Of a DNA stretch of 40,203 nt, positions 1 through 8,721 are shown piece by piece. The number at the start of each line of letters is the position of its first letter. Positions within the stretch are counted from its first letter, which is position 1. Made by a program: the position numbers and the translations under genes. This DNA is from CAZPMO01 sp964587515 (lineage in GTDB: Bacteria > Pseudomonadota > Alphaproteobacteria > MPNO01), in the NCBI GenBank assembly GCA_964587515.1, contig CAZPMO010000022.1, positions 1 through 40,203 of the forward strand. Direction: 5' to 3'. The notes under the pieces were generated by a model that was not told the origin of the DNA, searched no databases, and saw only the letters and a list, made by a program, of their open reading frames with translations.

Positions 1-229
1 TTTAGGGTCCGCTCTAGCACGAACTGGTCTTCCCCTGAATCAGTGGACACCTGGAATTCGCGCGACGAGCGCGAGGAGGTCTCAGGCGCGACGGTGCGAA
101 TCCAGACCGCAAGAGACATAACGCACGGTGCGCGGATCAGCGGTATCCGGGCGGGGGCCGATATATCGGATCGTCTTGAGCGGAGCGCTCCACTCGCCCA
201 CCTGGGTAGTATGGGGTCGCCATCCTGAC

Positions 230-235
230 TATAAT
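230..235 (+). promoter_or_regulatory. Possible -10 box upstream of the ring-hydroxylating dioxygenase
   Basis: A perfect TATAAT hexamer lies 36 bases before the ATG of the dioxygenase alpha gene, in a less GC-rich stretch. A TG dinucleotide sits two bases upstream of it, which is near but not at the extended -10 position. No good -35 hexamer is visible at 16-18 bases. This may be the promoter of the alpha/beta pair, but the call rests on one hexamer. The rest of bases 1-271 shows no convincing gene. Confidence 0.3.
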
Positions 236-271
236 TTGCCATCCGCCTGAAGCAATTTACCTGGCCATAGC

Positions 272-1570
272 ATGGCGACATACGACGAGGGCGCTCTGCG
301 CTCCCTCATTAAGAGTGATCGTGTGCATCGGGATTTTTATCTCGACCCGGATATATTTGAGATCGAGATAGAGCGCATTTTCAAGCGCTCATGGCTGTGC
401 ATCGGGCATGAAAGTCAGGTGCCTGAACCCTTCGATTTCATCACCACCGCCCTCGTCGGGCAACCTGTCATCATGAGCCGCGACCGCGCAGGCAAAGTGC
501 ATGTGATGTTCAATCGCTGCACCCACCGGGGTGCGCAAATCTGCACCCGGCCCAGCGGCAACGCCGGTCGGTTCGAATGTCCGTATCACGGTTGGGTATA
601 CCATGCCGACGGTACCCATGCCGGCGCGCCTTATCCCCGTCGTTACGCCCCCGGATTCATCGAGGAAGGGAAATTCGATTTAGCCAAACCGCGGATGGCA
701 TCCTATCGCGGCTTCGTCTTTGCGAACCTGAGCGAAGACGGGCCGGACCTGGAAGAATTCCTGGGACCCATGCTTGGACATATTGACCACATGGTCGACC
801 GCGCGCCGGATGGCGAAGTGGAAGCCTGTGCCGGGATGTTCCGCTACCGCTTTGGCGCCAACTGGAAGATCCAGTTAGAAAACCAGAATGATCTCTACCA
901 CCCGATGTTCACGCATGCTTCGACCACGGGCGAGGACGGGACACAGTTCCGGCGTCAGGGCGCCGAGGGGGACGAGGCCGGCAAGGTCAAGCTTTTGAAA
1001 GAGCATGCGTCGCTCAACGAGCAGTGGGAGGACCAGCTGATTGCTGGCCATCGCTATGGCCACAACTACATGCAAAGCTTCCCCGTTGATAAGGGCAATA
1101 GCGGCCCCGTCTATGAGCGTTACAAGGCGGCGATGGAAAAACGTTACGGCGACCGTGCGGAAGAGGCCATGACGGTCAAGTACCACAACAGCATCTTCTA
1201 CCCGCAATGGTCGCTCCAGTATCTGACCCAGCATATCCGGATCATGAATCCGATCTCGGTCGACTGCACCGAGAACATCATTATCCCGCTCAAGCTCAAG
1301 GGTGCGCCGGAAGAGATGTGGAAAGCCGTGCTGGGGTCCAACAATAATTCGCATTCGCCGGCGGGTATGGTGATGACAGACGACATGGAAGCCTGGATCC
1401 GCTGTCAGGATGGAATGCGGACGCAGGGGACCGACTGGATTATCTTCGCCCGCGCTCTCGGCGAGGAAAATATCGACAACGAGGGATCGTTCGAGGGGCT
1501 TGGTACGTCGGAAGCGAATGCCCGTCACCAGCACAAGGCCTGGCTCCACTTTATGTGCGGGGAAGCCTGA
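272..1570 (+). CDS. Rieske aromatic ring-hydroxylating dioxygenase, alpha subunit
   Basis: This is the catalytic large subunit of a Rieske non-haem iron oxygenase, which would hydroxylate an aromatic ring using O2 and electrons from a separate reductase. The 432 residues match the family length. The N-terminal Rieske 2Fe-2S site is visible as C83-x-H85 and C103-x2-H106 (RCTHRG and CPYHGW). The C-terminal catalytic domain has ENQNDLYHPMFTH at about 203-215, giving iron ligands H210 and H215 and the bridging D207. The start has only a weak Shine-Dalgarno sequence. The beta subunit begins 7 bases after the stop. No ferredoxin or reductase gene is nearby, so electrons must come from elsewhere. 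The substrate is unknown; the benzoate/salicylate/biphenyl-type alpha-beta group is the general class. Base composition is less GC-rich than the rest of the window, which suggests transfer. Confidence 0.93.
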   Translation: MATYDEGALRSLIKSDRVHRDFYLDPDIFEIEIERIFKRSWLCIGHESQVPEPFDFITTALVGQPVIMSRDRAGKVHVMFNRCTHRGAQICTRPSGNAGRFECPYHGWVYHADGTHAGAPYPRRYAPGFIEEGKFDLAKPRMASYRGFVFANLSEDGPDLEEFLGPMLGHIDHMVDRAPDGEVEACAGMFRYRFGANWKIQLENQNDLYHPMFTHASTTGEDGTQFRRQGAEGDEAGKVKLLKEHASLNEQWEDQLIAGHRYGHNYMQSFPVDKGNSGPVYERYKAAMEKRYGDRAEEAMTVKYHNSIFYPQWSLQYLTQHIRIMNPISVDCTENIIIPLKLKGAPEEMWKAVLGSNNNSHSPAGMVMTDDMEAWIRCQDGMRTQGTDWIIFARALGEENIDNEGSFEGLGTSEANARHQHKAWLHFMCGEA

Positions 1571-1577
1571 CCTGCTC

Positions 1578-2048
1578 ATGTTGCAGAAAGTCGAACAGTT
1601 TCTGTACCGCGAGGCACGCTTGCTCGACGAGCGCCGGTTCGAAGAATGGATGGAGCTATTCGCCGAGGACGGGTATTACTGGGTTCCGGCGGCCCCGGAT
1701 CAGGATGATCCGTATCAGGCGGTGTCGATCTTTTTGGACGACCGAGACCTGATGAAGACGCGCATCGAGCGACTTGGTCATTCCATGATCCACTCCCAGG
1801 AGCCGCACAGCCGCACATGCCATTATGTTTCCAATGTCGAGGTCGACGAAGCGTACGGGGAGGTGAACGAGATCCTCGCGTACTCCACCCAAATGATGCT
1901 GGAGTTCCGCCTCGACAAGCAGACGAGCTACGGTGGCCGTTGCCGACATCTGTTGCGCAAAACGGATGGGAACTTAGAGATCGCCTGGAAACGGGTTGAT
2001 CTCGTCAATTGCGACGGCATCTTCGAAACATTGTCTATCCCTTTTTAG
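1578..2048 (+). CDS. Ring-hydroxylating dioxygenase, beta subunit
   Basis: This is the small structural subunit of an alpha3beta3 ring-hydroxylating oxygenase, with the SnoaL/NTF2-like fold. From the ATG at 1578 it has 156 residues, typical of the family. It starts MLQKVEQFLYREARLLDERR, and the segment E-W-M-E-L-F-A-E-D-G-Y-Y-W-V-P is the recognisable family block. The open frame extends upstream to 1410, but that part overlaps the alpha gene in another frame and has no family likeness, so 1578 is the start. A GGAAG sequence at 1561-1565 can serve as the ribosome site. It has no catalytic residues of its own and is expected to pair with the adjacent alpha subunit. Confidence 0.9.
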   Translation: MLQKVEQFLYREARLLDERRFEEWMELFAEDGYYWVPAAPDQDDPYQAVSIFLDDRDLMKTRIERLGHSMIHSQEPHSRTCHYVSNVEVDEAYGEVNEILAYSTQMMLEFRLDKQTSYGGRCRHLLRKTDGNLEIAWKRVDLVNCDGIFETLSIPF

Positions 2049-2318
2049 GAAGTCTGCGTGACAACTGCCCGGGGGACAGCTGCCATCGGTTGAGGATCAA
2101 CCGCGCCTCTACACAATCAAGTCTCTGATTCCCGCTATGCTCGGGACTCGGAATTTCGCAGAGAATCGACCAATGTCGGCTTATGGCAAAGAAACAGAAG
2201 TTCCGAGGAAGCGGATCCATGACTGCTTCACTCCCGATAACGGACATGAGAAAATCAATGGGCCATGGCGAGACCACCTATTTGACCGCCACGGTCGAAG
2301 AGATATGAAAGAGGAACG

Positions 2319-3359
2319 ATGAAACTTGGTGTCGCGCTCGGCTATTCCGGCGCTAGCTTCTCCATAGACGGCGACCTGATCCGCGAGATCGAGTCGCTTG
2401 GTTACGACTCCATCTGGACATCGGAGGCCTACGGTTCCGACGCCGTATCACCGGCCGCCTGGATATTGGCGCTAACCACGCGCGTCACGGTCGGCACCGC
2501 AATCATCCAGATGCCGTCGCGCACCCCCACCATGGCGGCGATGACCGCCAACACGTTGCAGGCGCTTTCCGGCGGCCGGTTCGTCCTCGGCATCGGCCCG
2601 TCCGGGCCGCAGGTGGTCGAAGGATGGTACGGCGTTCCCTATGGTCGGCCGATGACGCGGGTGCGCGAATATATCGACGTCGTTCGTCAGGTCCTGTCGC
2701 GCGAGACGCCGCTGATGCATGATGGGTTCCACTATCAAATCCCGTATACCGGCGACGGGGCGACCGGGCTTGGAAAACCCCTCAAGAGCATCCTCCACGC
2801 CAGTCACGATCTGAAGATCTTCACCGGCACATTCACGCCGGCTGGCATCAGGACCGCCGCTGAGATCGCCGACGGATTCTTCCCGCTGTTCATGAACCCC
2901 GAGCGGTTCGACCTGTTCGGGCCCTTCATCAAGGAAGGTTTCGCCAAGGCTGCGCCAAGCAAGAACCGCGACGCGTTCGAAATCCTTCCCTTCGTTCCCG
3001 TGAACCTGGGGGACGATCTCGACGCCTGCCGCCTGCCCATCAAACGGAGTCTTGCGCTCTATGTCGGCGGCATGGGCGCGCGCGGCAGAAACTTTTACAA
3101 CGATTACGCCCGGCGTTTGGGCTACGAAGACGAAGCGATCCGGATCCAGGACTTGTTCCTCGACGGCAAGCATGCCGAGGCGGTCGCCGCCGTACCGGAC
3201 GCCATGGTCGACGACATCGCGCTGGTCGGCTCGCGCGAGCGCATCGCCGACCGCCTCGGCGCCTGGAAGGAGGCCGCGGCCAACGGCCACGTGACAACGC
3301 TGCTCGCCGAACAGGCAAGCCCGGATGCCCTCCGCTTCCTCGCCCAAGAGTTGCTGTAA
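2319..3359 (+). CDS. LLM-class flavin-dependent oxidoreductase
   Basis: This is a luciferase-like (bacterial luciferase/F420-dependent reductase superfamily) TIM-barrel protein of 346 residues. The start MKLGVALGYSG, the block GYDSIWTSEAYGSDA near residue 30 and TTRVTVGTAIIQMPSRTPTM near 50-70 are typical, as is LSGGRFVLGIGPSGPQVVEGWYG. Such enzymes use FMN or F420 to oxidise or monooxygenate small substrates; the sequence does not tell which. GAAAGAGGAACG just before the ATG is a good ribosome site. It follows the dioxygenase beta gene after 270 bases with no convincing gene, so whether it belongs to the same pathway is uncertain. Confidence 0.88.
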   Translation: MKLGVALGYSGASFSIDGDLIREIESLGYDSIWTSEAYGSDAVSPAAWILALTTRVTVGTAIIQMPSRTPTMAAMTANTLQALSGGRFVLGIGPSGPQVVEGWYGVPYGRPMTRVREYIDVVRQVLSRETPLMHDGFHYQIPYTGDGATGLGKPLKSILHASHDLKIFTGTFTPAGIRTAAEIADGFFPLFMNPERFDLFGPFIKEGFAKAAPSKNRDAFEILPFVPVNLGDDLDACRLPIKRSLALYVGGMGARGRNFYNDYARRLGYEDEAIRIQDLFLDGKHAEAVAAVPDAMVDDIALVGSRERIADRLGAWKEAAANGHVTTLLAEQASPDALRFLAQELL

Positions 3360-3738
3360 GGCGGCTGCGCGGTACGAAGAAGGAATCCCTTGGATTTAAC
3401 GGGCGATATTACTCAACCCCTTGGATCCGCTACATTATCGCTATGTCACCGTTCTTGCGTTAGTTCATCCTGGCGCTGAAAATTTCGAGTACGCGGTTGA
3501 CTGTTCGAAAGAGGCGATCCGTCGAATGTTGGCACAAACTGACCTGACGCCTTTTAAAATATACCGCCGCTTTAGGTCCAGGTTCAGACATTGGGGTGTC
3601 GGCTTTTGTTTCCCTCCTTCGCCGGCAACAGCGGTGAATTAATGTTCGATGCTCGCCTTGCGCTATCAACATATTAATCTTCAAACACAGACACTACCGA
3701 GGGCTGACGACCGGGCCGTTTAGGGCGTAAACTGAGAT
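3360..3738. other. Intergenic stretch without a supported gene
   Basis: These 379 bases are less GC-rich than the flanks and separate the flavin oxidoreductase from the next gene. Short open frames exist on both strands (for example 3421-3642 plus and 3460-3684 minus), but they lack ribosome sites, codon bias and family likeness. The nonamer CCCTTGGAT is repeated at 3388-3396 and again, with one mismatch, at 3418-3426. I see nothing else in it. Confidence 0.6.
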
Positions 3739-4539
3739 ATGGCGGAACCATCAAATTTCGCGGTTCTCAGATCGCCGTGCCGGGTATGGGCGGTGGCCTC
3801 GGCGCATGGCGACCAGGAACGGCTTCAGAAATTGCACCGGCGGCTGGGCGAAAGTCTGGCTCCGGGCGACCGATTGGCCTATCTCGGCAATATGCTGGGA
3901 CGCGGCGCGCGGGTGCGCGAGACGATCGACGAGCTGCTGCTGTTCAGACGCAACTTCATGGCCCGGCCCGGCAACGACGCGCCCGATGTGGCGATGCTGC
4001 GCGGTGCCCAGGAAGAGATGTTCCACAAGCTGTTCGAACTGCAATTCTCGGTCAATCCGGCGGAAGTGCTCGAATGGATGCTCGATCACGGCGTCGGCGC
4101 CTCCATCGAAGCCTATGGCCGCGACGCCGGCGACGGGTTGACGGCGGCGCGCCAGGGGACGGTGGCGCTGGGCCGTTGGACATCGGCGCTGCGCGACGCG
4201 GTGCGCACGACGCCGGGCCACCGCGATTTCCTGAGCGCGGTGCGCCAGGCCGCCTATACCGACGACGGCGCGCTGGTGTTCGTCAATGCCGGCATCGACC
4301 CGGCCCGGCCGCTGGACGCGCAGGGCGATACGCTATGGTGGGGCGGGCGCGGCTTCGACGAGGTCGAGGAGCCCTATTTCGGTTGCCGGCTGGTGGTGCG
4401 CGGCTTCGACCCGGACCATCGCGGCGTCTCTGTTACGGATTACACCGCGAGCCTCGACGCCGGCTGCGGCTTCGGCGGCTCGCTGATCGCCGCCTGCGTG
4501 ACCGCCAGCGACGGGATCGTCGAGGTGATCGAGGGCTAG
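3739..4539 (+). CDS. PPP-family metallophosphatase homologue with lost metal ligands (pseudo-phosphatase)
   Basis: The 266 residues follow the order of bacterial Ser/Thr PPP-type phosphatases, but the signature residues are replaced. The usual GDxHG is VASAHGD, GDxxDRG is GNMLGRG (near 49-55), LRGNHE is MLRGAQEE (near 85-92), FxHAGxxP is FVNAGIDP, and VxGHTP is VVRGFDP. Only the His of the first motif remains. The C-terminal block LDAGCGFGGSLIAACV still matches the family (DTGxxxGGxL). The fold therefore looks preserved while the two-metal centre is gone, so hydrolysis is not expected. It could be a scaffold or a binding protein. It is convergent with the next gene, with 10 bases between stops. 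The frame is intact with strong codon bias, so it is not simple decay. Confidence 0.7.
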   Translation: MAEPSNFAVLRSPCRVWAVASAHGDQERLQKLHRRLGESLAPGDRLAYLGNMLGRGARVRETIDELLLFRRNFMARPGNDAPDVAMLRGAQEEMFHKLFELQFSVNPAEVLEWMLDHGVGASIEAYGRDAGDGLTAARQGTVALGRWTSALRDAVRTTPGHRDFLSAVRQAAYTDDGALVFVNAGIDPARPLDAQGDTLWWGGRGFDEVEEPYFGCRLVVRGFDPDHRGVSVTDYTASLDAGCGFGGSLIAACVTASDGIVEVIEG

Positions 4540-4549
4540 AAAGAACCCC

Positions 4550-5701
4550 CTACCAGAGCTTCTCGCTGGCGATCTTCGCCCCTTCCGTCATGGCCTTGAA
4601 CTTGGTCCAGATGACGGTTGGGTGGACCTCGGTGTGATAGCAGGCCTGGGATGAGAAACCGCAATCCGCGCCGGCGATCACGTTCTCGCGCCCGACCAGC
4701 TTGGCGAACCGCACCAGCCGTTCGGCGATCAGCTCGGGATGCTCGACAATATTGCTGGCATGGGTGATCACGCCGGGAATCAGCGCCTTGCCGTCGGGTA
4801 GCTTCACCGTTTCCCATAAATGATATTCGTGCTCGTGGCGGCTGTTGGCGTTCTCGAAGGAATAGGCGCCGGCGTTGATCTTCAGCATGTGCCCTGCGAT
4901 ATCGCCCATCGGGGCTTCATAGACGCGCGGGCCTTCGTTGATGCCGTAACAGGTGTGGAAGCGGATTTTCTCTTCCGGGATACCGCGCAGGGCGTGGTTG
5001 ATGGCCTCCACATACATGTCGGCGCGCTTGCTGCGCTGGACTTGGTCGAGCTTGGGGTCGGCGAAGATATCGGACAGGAACGGATCGTCGATCTGCAGCA
5101 GCAGCCCGGCCTCGACGATGGCGAGATATTCGGTGCGCATGGCCTCGCCTACCGCGTGAAAATATTCCTCTTCGGTGGGGTAGTACTCGTTATAGCCGAC
5201 GCCGCTGGGCGCGGTGGCCGGGATGAAGGCTTCCTCGCAGTCGACGCCTTCGAGCGCTGATTTCAGGTTTTCGATATCCCTTTTGACCGCGTCCTCGCCC
5301 ACATAGCTGACCGGGCCGACGCAGAAGGACGGGATCATGGGGACGACGGCGCCGCCGAGCATGGCGCGCGCGAAATACTCCTCGTAATATTCCGGGAACG
5401 CCTTCATCTCGGACTCGAACAGATTGTGTTTTTCGTCGGGTCTAGGCTCGAAACCGGTCAACCGTTCATCGACGTAGCAGAAGAAACCGGCCTTGGAGAC
5501 CTCGCCGTCGGTCACAACGTCGATTCCGGTCTCCGCCTGTTGGCGTACGATCTCGGCGACCGCGTCGTGGACGCGCCCCTGATAGGCGGTCTCGTCGACA
5601 CCCTCATCTCCCAGCCTGGCCGCCATTAGATCGAGCAGATCGGCCGGCCTGGGCAGGCTGCCCGCATGCGTCGTAAGAATTCGATTCTGGCTGTTTTTCA
5701 T
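4550..5701 (-). CDS. MetE C-terminal-like cobalamin-independent methyltransferase
   Basis: This single-domain protein of 383 residues resembles the catalytic C-terminal half of cobalamin-independent methionine synthase (the 'methionine synthase II' group, which includes epoxyalkane:CoM transferase-like proteins). The start has the typical TTHAGSLPRP near residues 10-19 and DVVTDGEVSK near 61-70. Zinc ligands are expected at H249 and C251 (RFHTCYG) and at C347 (AGADCGFSS). It would move an alkyl group to or from a thiol; the donor and acceptor cannot be read from the sequence. GGGAGGG lies 6 bases before the ATG. It is 28 bases downstream of pyrE on the same strand and so is probably the last gene of the Mo hydroxylase-pyrE operon. 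Confidence 0.85.
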   Translation of the reverse strand: MKNSQNRILTTHAGSLPRPADLLDLMAARLGDEGVDETAYQGRVHDAVAEIVRQQAETGIDVVTDGEVSKAGFFCYVDERLTGFEPRPDEKHNLFESEMKAFPEYYEEYFARAMLGGAVVPMIPSFCVGPVSYVGEDAVKRDIENLKSALEGVDCEEAFIPATAPSGVGYNEYYPTEEEYFHAVGEAMRTEYLAIVEAGLLLQIDDPFLSDIFADPKLDQVQRSKRADMYVEAINHALRGIPEEKIRFHTCYGINEGPRVYEAPMGDIAGHMLKINAGAYSFENANSRHEHEYHLWETVKLPDGKALIPGVITHASNIVEHPELIAERLVRFAKLVGRENVIAGADCGFSSQACYHTEVHPTVIWTKFKAMTEGAKIASEKLW

Positions 5702-5729
5702 AATTCCCTCCCTTGTTTTGTCGGTTTGC

Positions 5730-6281
5730 TCAGTCCTCGAAATCCTCCCGGGTCAGGATCGCGGTGAGCTTGAGGCCGTTATCCTTGAGTTCCGCCTCGG
5801 CCCCTTCGAGCCGGTCGACGACGGTGATCACGCGGTCGACGGTGCAGCCCGCCTCGCGCACGGCCTTGACCGCGCGCAAAGATGAGCCGCCCGTGGTGGT
5901 CACGTCTTCCAGCACCACCGCCGTGCCGCCTTCCACCAGATTGCCGTCGATCAGCCGTTCGGCGCCGCGTTCCTTCTGCTCCTTGCGCACGTAGAAGCCC
6001 TGAATCGGGCGGCCACGTTCGGCCGAGCGTTGCGCCACCGCGACCACCAGCGGGATCGCGCCATAGGCCAGTCCGCCGACGCAGTCGATCTTCTCCCCTT
6101 CCAGCGAATCCAGGATCAGATCGGCGATCAGGCCGGCGCCGTCGGGGTCCAGCATGGTCGGTTTCATATCGAAATAGTAGGCGCTGATCACCCCCGACGC
6201 GAGTTTGAAGTCGCCGCCCCGGCTCAGCGACTTGCGGGCGATGATGTCGCGAAGCCGCGCCTTGCGGTCGTCCCCGCTCAC
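5730..6281 (-). CDS. pyrE: Orotate phosphoribosyltransferase (PyrE)
   Basis: PyrE joins orotate to PRPP to make orotidine 5'-phosphate in pyrimidine synthesis. The protein has 183 residues, the short bacterial form. Visible blocks are SRGGDFKLASG near 20-30, GGLAYGAIPL, GFYVRKEQKERG (the mobile catalytic loop) and the PRPP-binding loop VVLEDVTTTGGSS. The open frame runs far upstream, but that part is antisense or frame-shadow of the neighbour. The GTG at 6281 gives the proper N-terminus MSGDDRKARLRDII and overlaps the TGA of the upstream Mo-subunit gene by four bases (GTGA), implying translational coupling. Lying between a molybdenum hydroxylase and a MetE-like gene is an unusual setting for pyrE. 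Confidence 0.92.
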   Translation of the reverse strand: MSGDDRKARLRDIIARKSLSRGGDFKLASGVISAYYFDMKPTMLDPDGAGLIADLILDSLEGEKIDCVGGLAYGAIPLVVAVAQRSAERGRPIQGFYVRKEQKERGAERLIDGNLVEGGTAVVLEDVTTTGGSSLRAVKAVREAGCTVDRVITVVDRLEGAEAELKDNGLKLTAILTREDFED

Positions 6282-8602
6282 GCGGCCTTGCCCGCCTGGA
6301 TCGCCCGCCACACGCGCTGAGGCGTCGCCGGCATGTCGATATCCGAAACGCCGTACGGCGAAAGCGCATCGAGAATGGCGTGGATGGTCACCGGAATTGA
6401 CGGCACGGTGCCCGATTCGCCGGCGCCCTTTACGCCCAGCGGGTTGGTCGGGCACGGAATCTCGACGTCGTCGAGCGTGAAGGACGGCATGTCGTCGGCC
6501 CTGGGCATGCAGTAATCCATGAACGTGCCGGACTGGAGCTGCCCCGAATCCGGATCGAAAATCACGTCCTCGCACAGCGCCTGACCCAGCCCCTGGGCGA
6601 TGCCGCCGTGAATCTGGCCTTCGAACAGCAGCGGGTTGACGATCACGCCGGAATCGTCGACCCCGGTATAGCGGACCAGATCGACCTTGCCGGTCTCGGG
6701 GTCCACCTCGACCTCGCAGACATGGCAGCCGTTGGGAAAGTTGCCGAAACTCGTCGGCGTGAAGACGCCGGTGGCCTCGAGCCCGATGCCGAATTCGGCG
6801 GGCCAACCCATCGGCATGAACGACATCTTGGCGAGATCGACGAGGCCGATGGCCTTGTCGGTGCCCGCGACGGTGAACGTCCCGTCGGCGAACTCGATGT
6901 CGGTATCGGCCGCCTCCAGCACGTGGGCGGCCATGCGCCGCGCCTTGTCGATGACCTGATCGGCGGCGTCCTTGAGCGCCGAGCCGCCGATGGTCGCCGA
7001 CCGCGAGCCGTAAGTGCCGCGGCCGTAGGGCACCGCGTCGGTGTCGCCCTGGACCAGGCGTATGCTGTCGAACGGCACGCCGAGCCATTCGGTGACCATC
7101 TGGGCGTACATGGTCTCGTGCCCCTGGCCGTGATTGTGGGTGCCGGCGACGATGCTGACGCCGCCGCCCTCGTCGAAATGGAGCGCCATGCGGTCGTTGA
7201 ACGGTGCGCCGACCTCGATGAAATAGGTCATGCCGAGACCGCGCAACTTCCCCGCCGCTTCGCTCTCGGCCTTGCGCGCGGCGAATCCATCGTAATCGGA
7301 GAGAGACAGCGAGACGTCGGTCAGCCGGTCGAAATCACCCGAATCGTACACCGACATGACCTTGGTCTCGAACGGCATGGCGGAGGCGGGGATATAGTTC
7401 CGCCGGCGGATGTCCACCGGATCGATCCCCGTCTCGCGCGCCGCCGCATCGACCAGACGTTCGATCACATAGACCGCCTCCGGCCGGCCGGCGCCGCGAT
7501 AGGGTCCGATGAAGGGCGTGTGGGTGAACACCGCGTTGACCGCGATATCGACGGCGCCGAAATCGTAGACCCCGACATAGAGCGTCGAGCCGAGCCCGAC
7601 CGGGACCGGCGCGGCCTCGCCGAGATAGGCGCCCACGGCATGGTTGGTCCTGATCCGCAGCGCCAGGAACTTGCCGTCGGCATCCATCGCCAGCTCGGCC
7701 TCGGTCATGGCGTCGCGGGCATGGGAATCGCTGACCAGGCTTTCGGCGCGGCTCGCCGTCCACTTGACCGGTCGCTTCAGCCGCCGCGCCGCCAGGAAAC
7801 AGCACGCGTCCTCCGGGAACAAATTGTTCTTCATGCCGAACCCGCCGCCCACATCGGGGCTGATCACCCGGAAATTTCGTTCCTGGCGGCCGAATACCTT
7901 GGAGAAATGGGTGCGTTGGGCATGCGGCGACTGGTTCTCGGTATAGATGGTCGCGTGATCGGTCGCCGCGACATAGGCGACATTTGTCGCGCGCGGCTCC
8001 ATCGCGTTGGCCGAGACACGGTTGTTCTTGATGGTCATCCGCGTGACGTGGGCGGCGTTCGCGAACGCAGCATCGGTGGCCCCGCCATCGCCGTGCCGCA
8101 CGGTAAACCAGATATTATCGGCGGCGTCGTCCCAGACCGATGGCGTGTTCTCGGCGGTCGCATCCGCAGGCGACGTATTGGCCGGCAGCACATCGTATTG
8201 GACTTCTATCAGCTCCGCCGCGTCCATCGCCTGATCGAGCGTCTCGGCGACGACGAAGGCGACCGGGTCGCCCACATGGCGCACGCGGTCGCGCGCAAGG
8301 ATGGGGTGCAAAGGGCTTGCGTTGGGCGGCGGCGCGCCGAACGCCATCGGTGGAATAAAGCCGGGAATACCGGCGACGCCTTCCGCCTCCACGTCGGCGC
8401 CGGTCAGCACCAGGATCACGCCGGGCGCCGCCTGGGCAGCGGCTGTGTCGACCGAATTCACGGCTGCATGGGCGTGCGGCGAGCGCAGCACACAACCATA
8501 TGTCTGGCCCGGCAGGGTGATGTCGTCGACATAATTCCCTTCGCCCTTGAGAAAACGCGGGTCCTCGGTGCGCGGCACCGGTTGTCCCATTCCGAATTTC
8601 AT
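6278..8602 (-). CDS. Xanthine dehydrogenase/CoxL-family molybdopterin-binding subunit
   Basis: This is the large, Mo-cofactor subunit of a molybdenum hydroxylase (774 residues). It begins MKFGMGQPVPRTEDPRFLKG, followed by the expected FLKGEGNYVDDI block. Moco-binding parts include SPDVGGGFGMKN, GPYRGAGRPEA and GTYGSRSATIGG. The catalytic Glu lies in GVKGAGESGT near the C-terminus. The loop YRGAGR is the form II (non-CO) type of CoxL rather than the AYxCSFR of true CO dehydrogenase, so the substrate is probably a heterocycle or aldehyde. The frame is open further upstream, but GGGAGG just before 8602 fixes the start. No FAD or 2Fe-2S subunit gene adjoins it; pyrE follows with a four-base overlap. 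Confidence 0.9.
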   Translation of the reverse strand: MKFGMGQPVPRTEDPRFLKGEGNYVDDITLPGQTYGCVLRSPHAHAAVNSVDTAAAQAAPGVILVLTGADVEAEGVAGIPGFIPPMAFGAPPPNASPLHPILARDRVRHVGDPVAFVVAETLDQAMDAAELIEVQYDVLPANTSPADATAENTPSVWDDAADNIWFTVRHGDGGATDAAFANAAHVTRMTIKNNRVSANAMEPRATNVAYVAATDHATIYTENQSPHAQRTHFSKVFGRQERNFRVISPDVGGGFGMKNNLFPEDACCFLAARRLKRPVKWTASRAESLVSDSHARDAMTEAELAMDADGKFLALRIRTNHAVGAYLGEAAPVPVGLGSTLYVGVYDFGAVDIAVNAVFTHTPFIGPYRGAGRPEAVYVIERLVDAAARETGIDPVDIRRRNYIPASAMPFETKVMSVYDSGDFDRLTDVSLSLSDYDGFAARKAESEAAGKLRGLGMTYFIEVGAPFNDRMALHFDEGGGVSIVAGTHNHGQGHETMYAQMVTEWLGVPFDSIRLVQGDTDAVPYGRGTYGSRSATIGGSALKDAADQVIDKARRMAAHVLEAADTDIEFADGTFTVAGTDKAIGLVDLAKMSFMPMGWPAEFGIGLEATGVFTPTSFGNFPNGCHVCEVEVDPETGKVDLVRYTGVDDSGVIVNPLLFEGQIHGGIAQGLGQALCEDVIFDPDSGQLQSGTFMDYCMPRADDMPSFTLDDVEIPCPTNPLGVKGAGESGTVPSIPVTIHAILDALSPYGVSDIDMPATPQRVWRAIQAGKAA

Positions 8603-8721
8603 GCTCAGCCTCCCGTTCCCTGTCGTTGGATAATCTTGCGCCCGAGGGCGTGCGAGTAAAGCGGAAATCGGCCACACCACCCGATTGGCGCGAATCGTAT
8701 TGGGCGATTATACTCCGGCTC

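Noticed and set aside
43..228. A 61-codon open frame before the dioxygenase, and a GTGGACACC motif near 42-52 reminiscent of some IS3-type ends
   Set aside because: No ribosome site or likeness for the frame; the motif is too short and no transposase or inverted partner is present.
2137..2322. A 61-codon open frame between the dioxygenase beta and flavin oxidoreductase genes
   Set aside because: It overlaps the ribosome site and start of the next gene, has no own ribosome site and shows no family likeness.
3421..3642. A 73-codon plus-strand open frame in the 3.4-3.7 kb gap
   Set aside because: No ribosome site, codon use unlike neighbours, no family likeness, and a competing open frame on the other strand.
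6278..8602. True aerobic CO dehydrogenase large subunit
   Set aside because: The active-site loop reads YRGAGR instead of AYxCSFR, and no CoxM or CoxS gene adjoins it.
6608..8659. A 683-codon open frame on the plus strand opposite the Mo-subunit gene
   Set aside because: It is the antisense shadow of a GC-rich gene with complete family motifs; its translation is rich in His, Arg and Gly with no recognisable domain, and it has no ribosome site.
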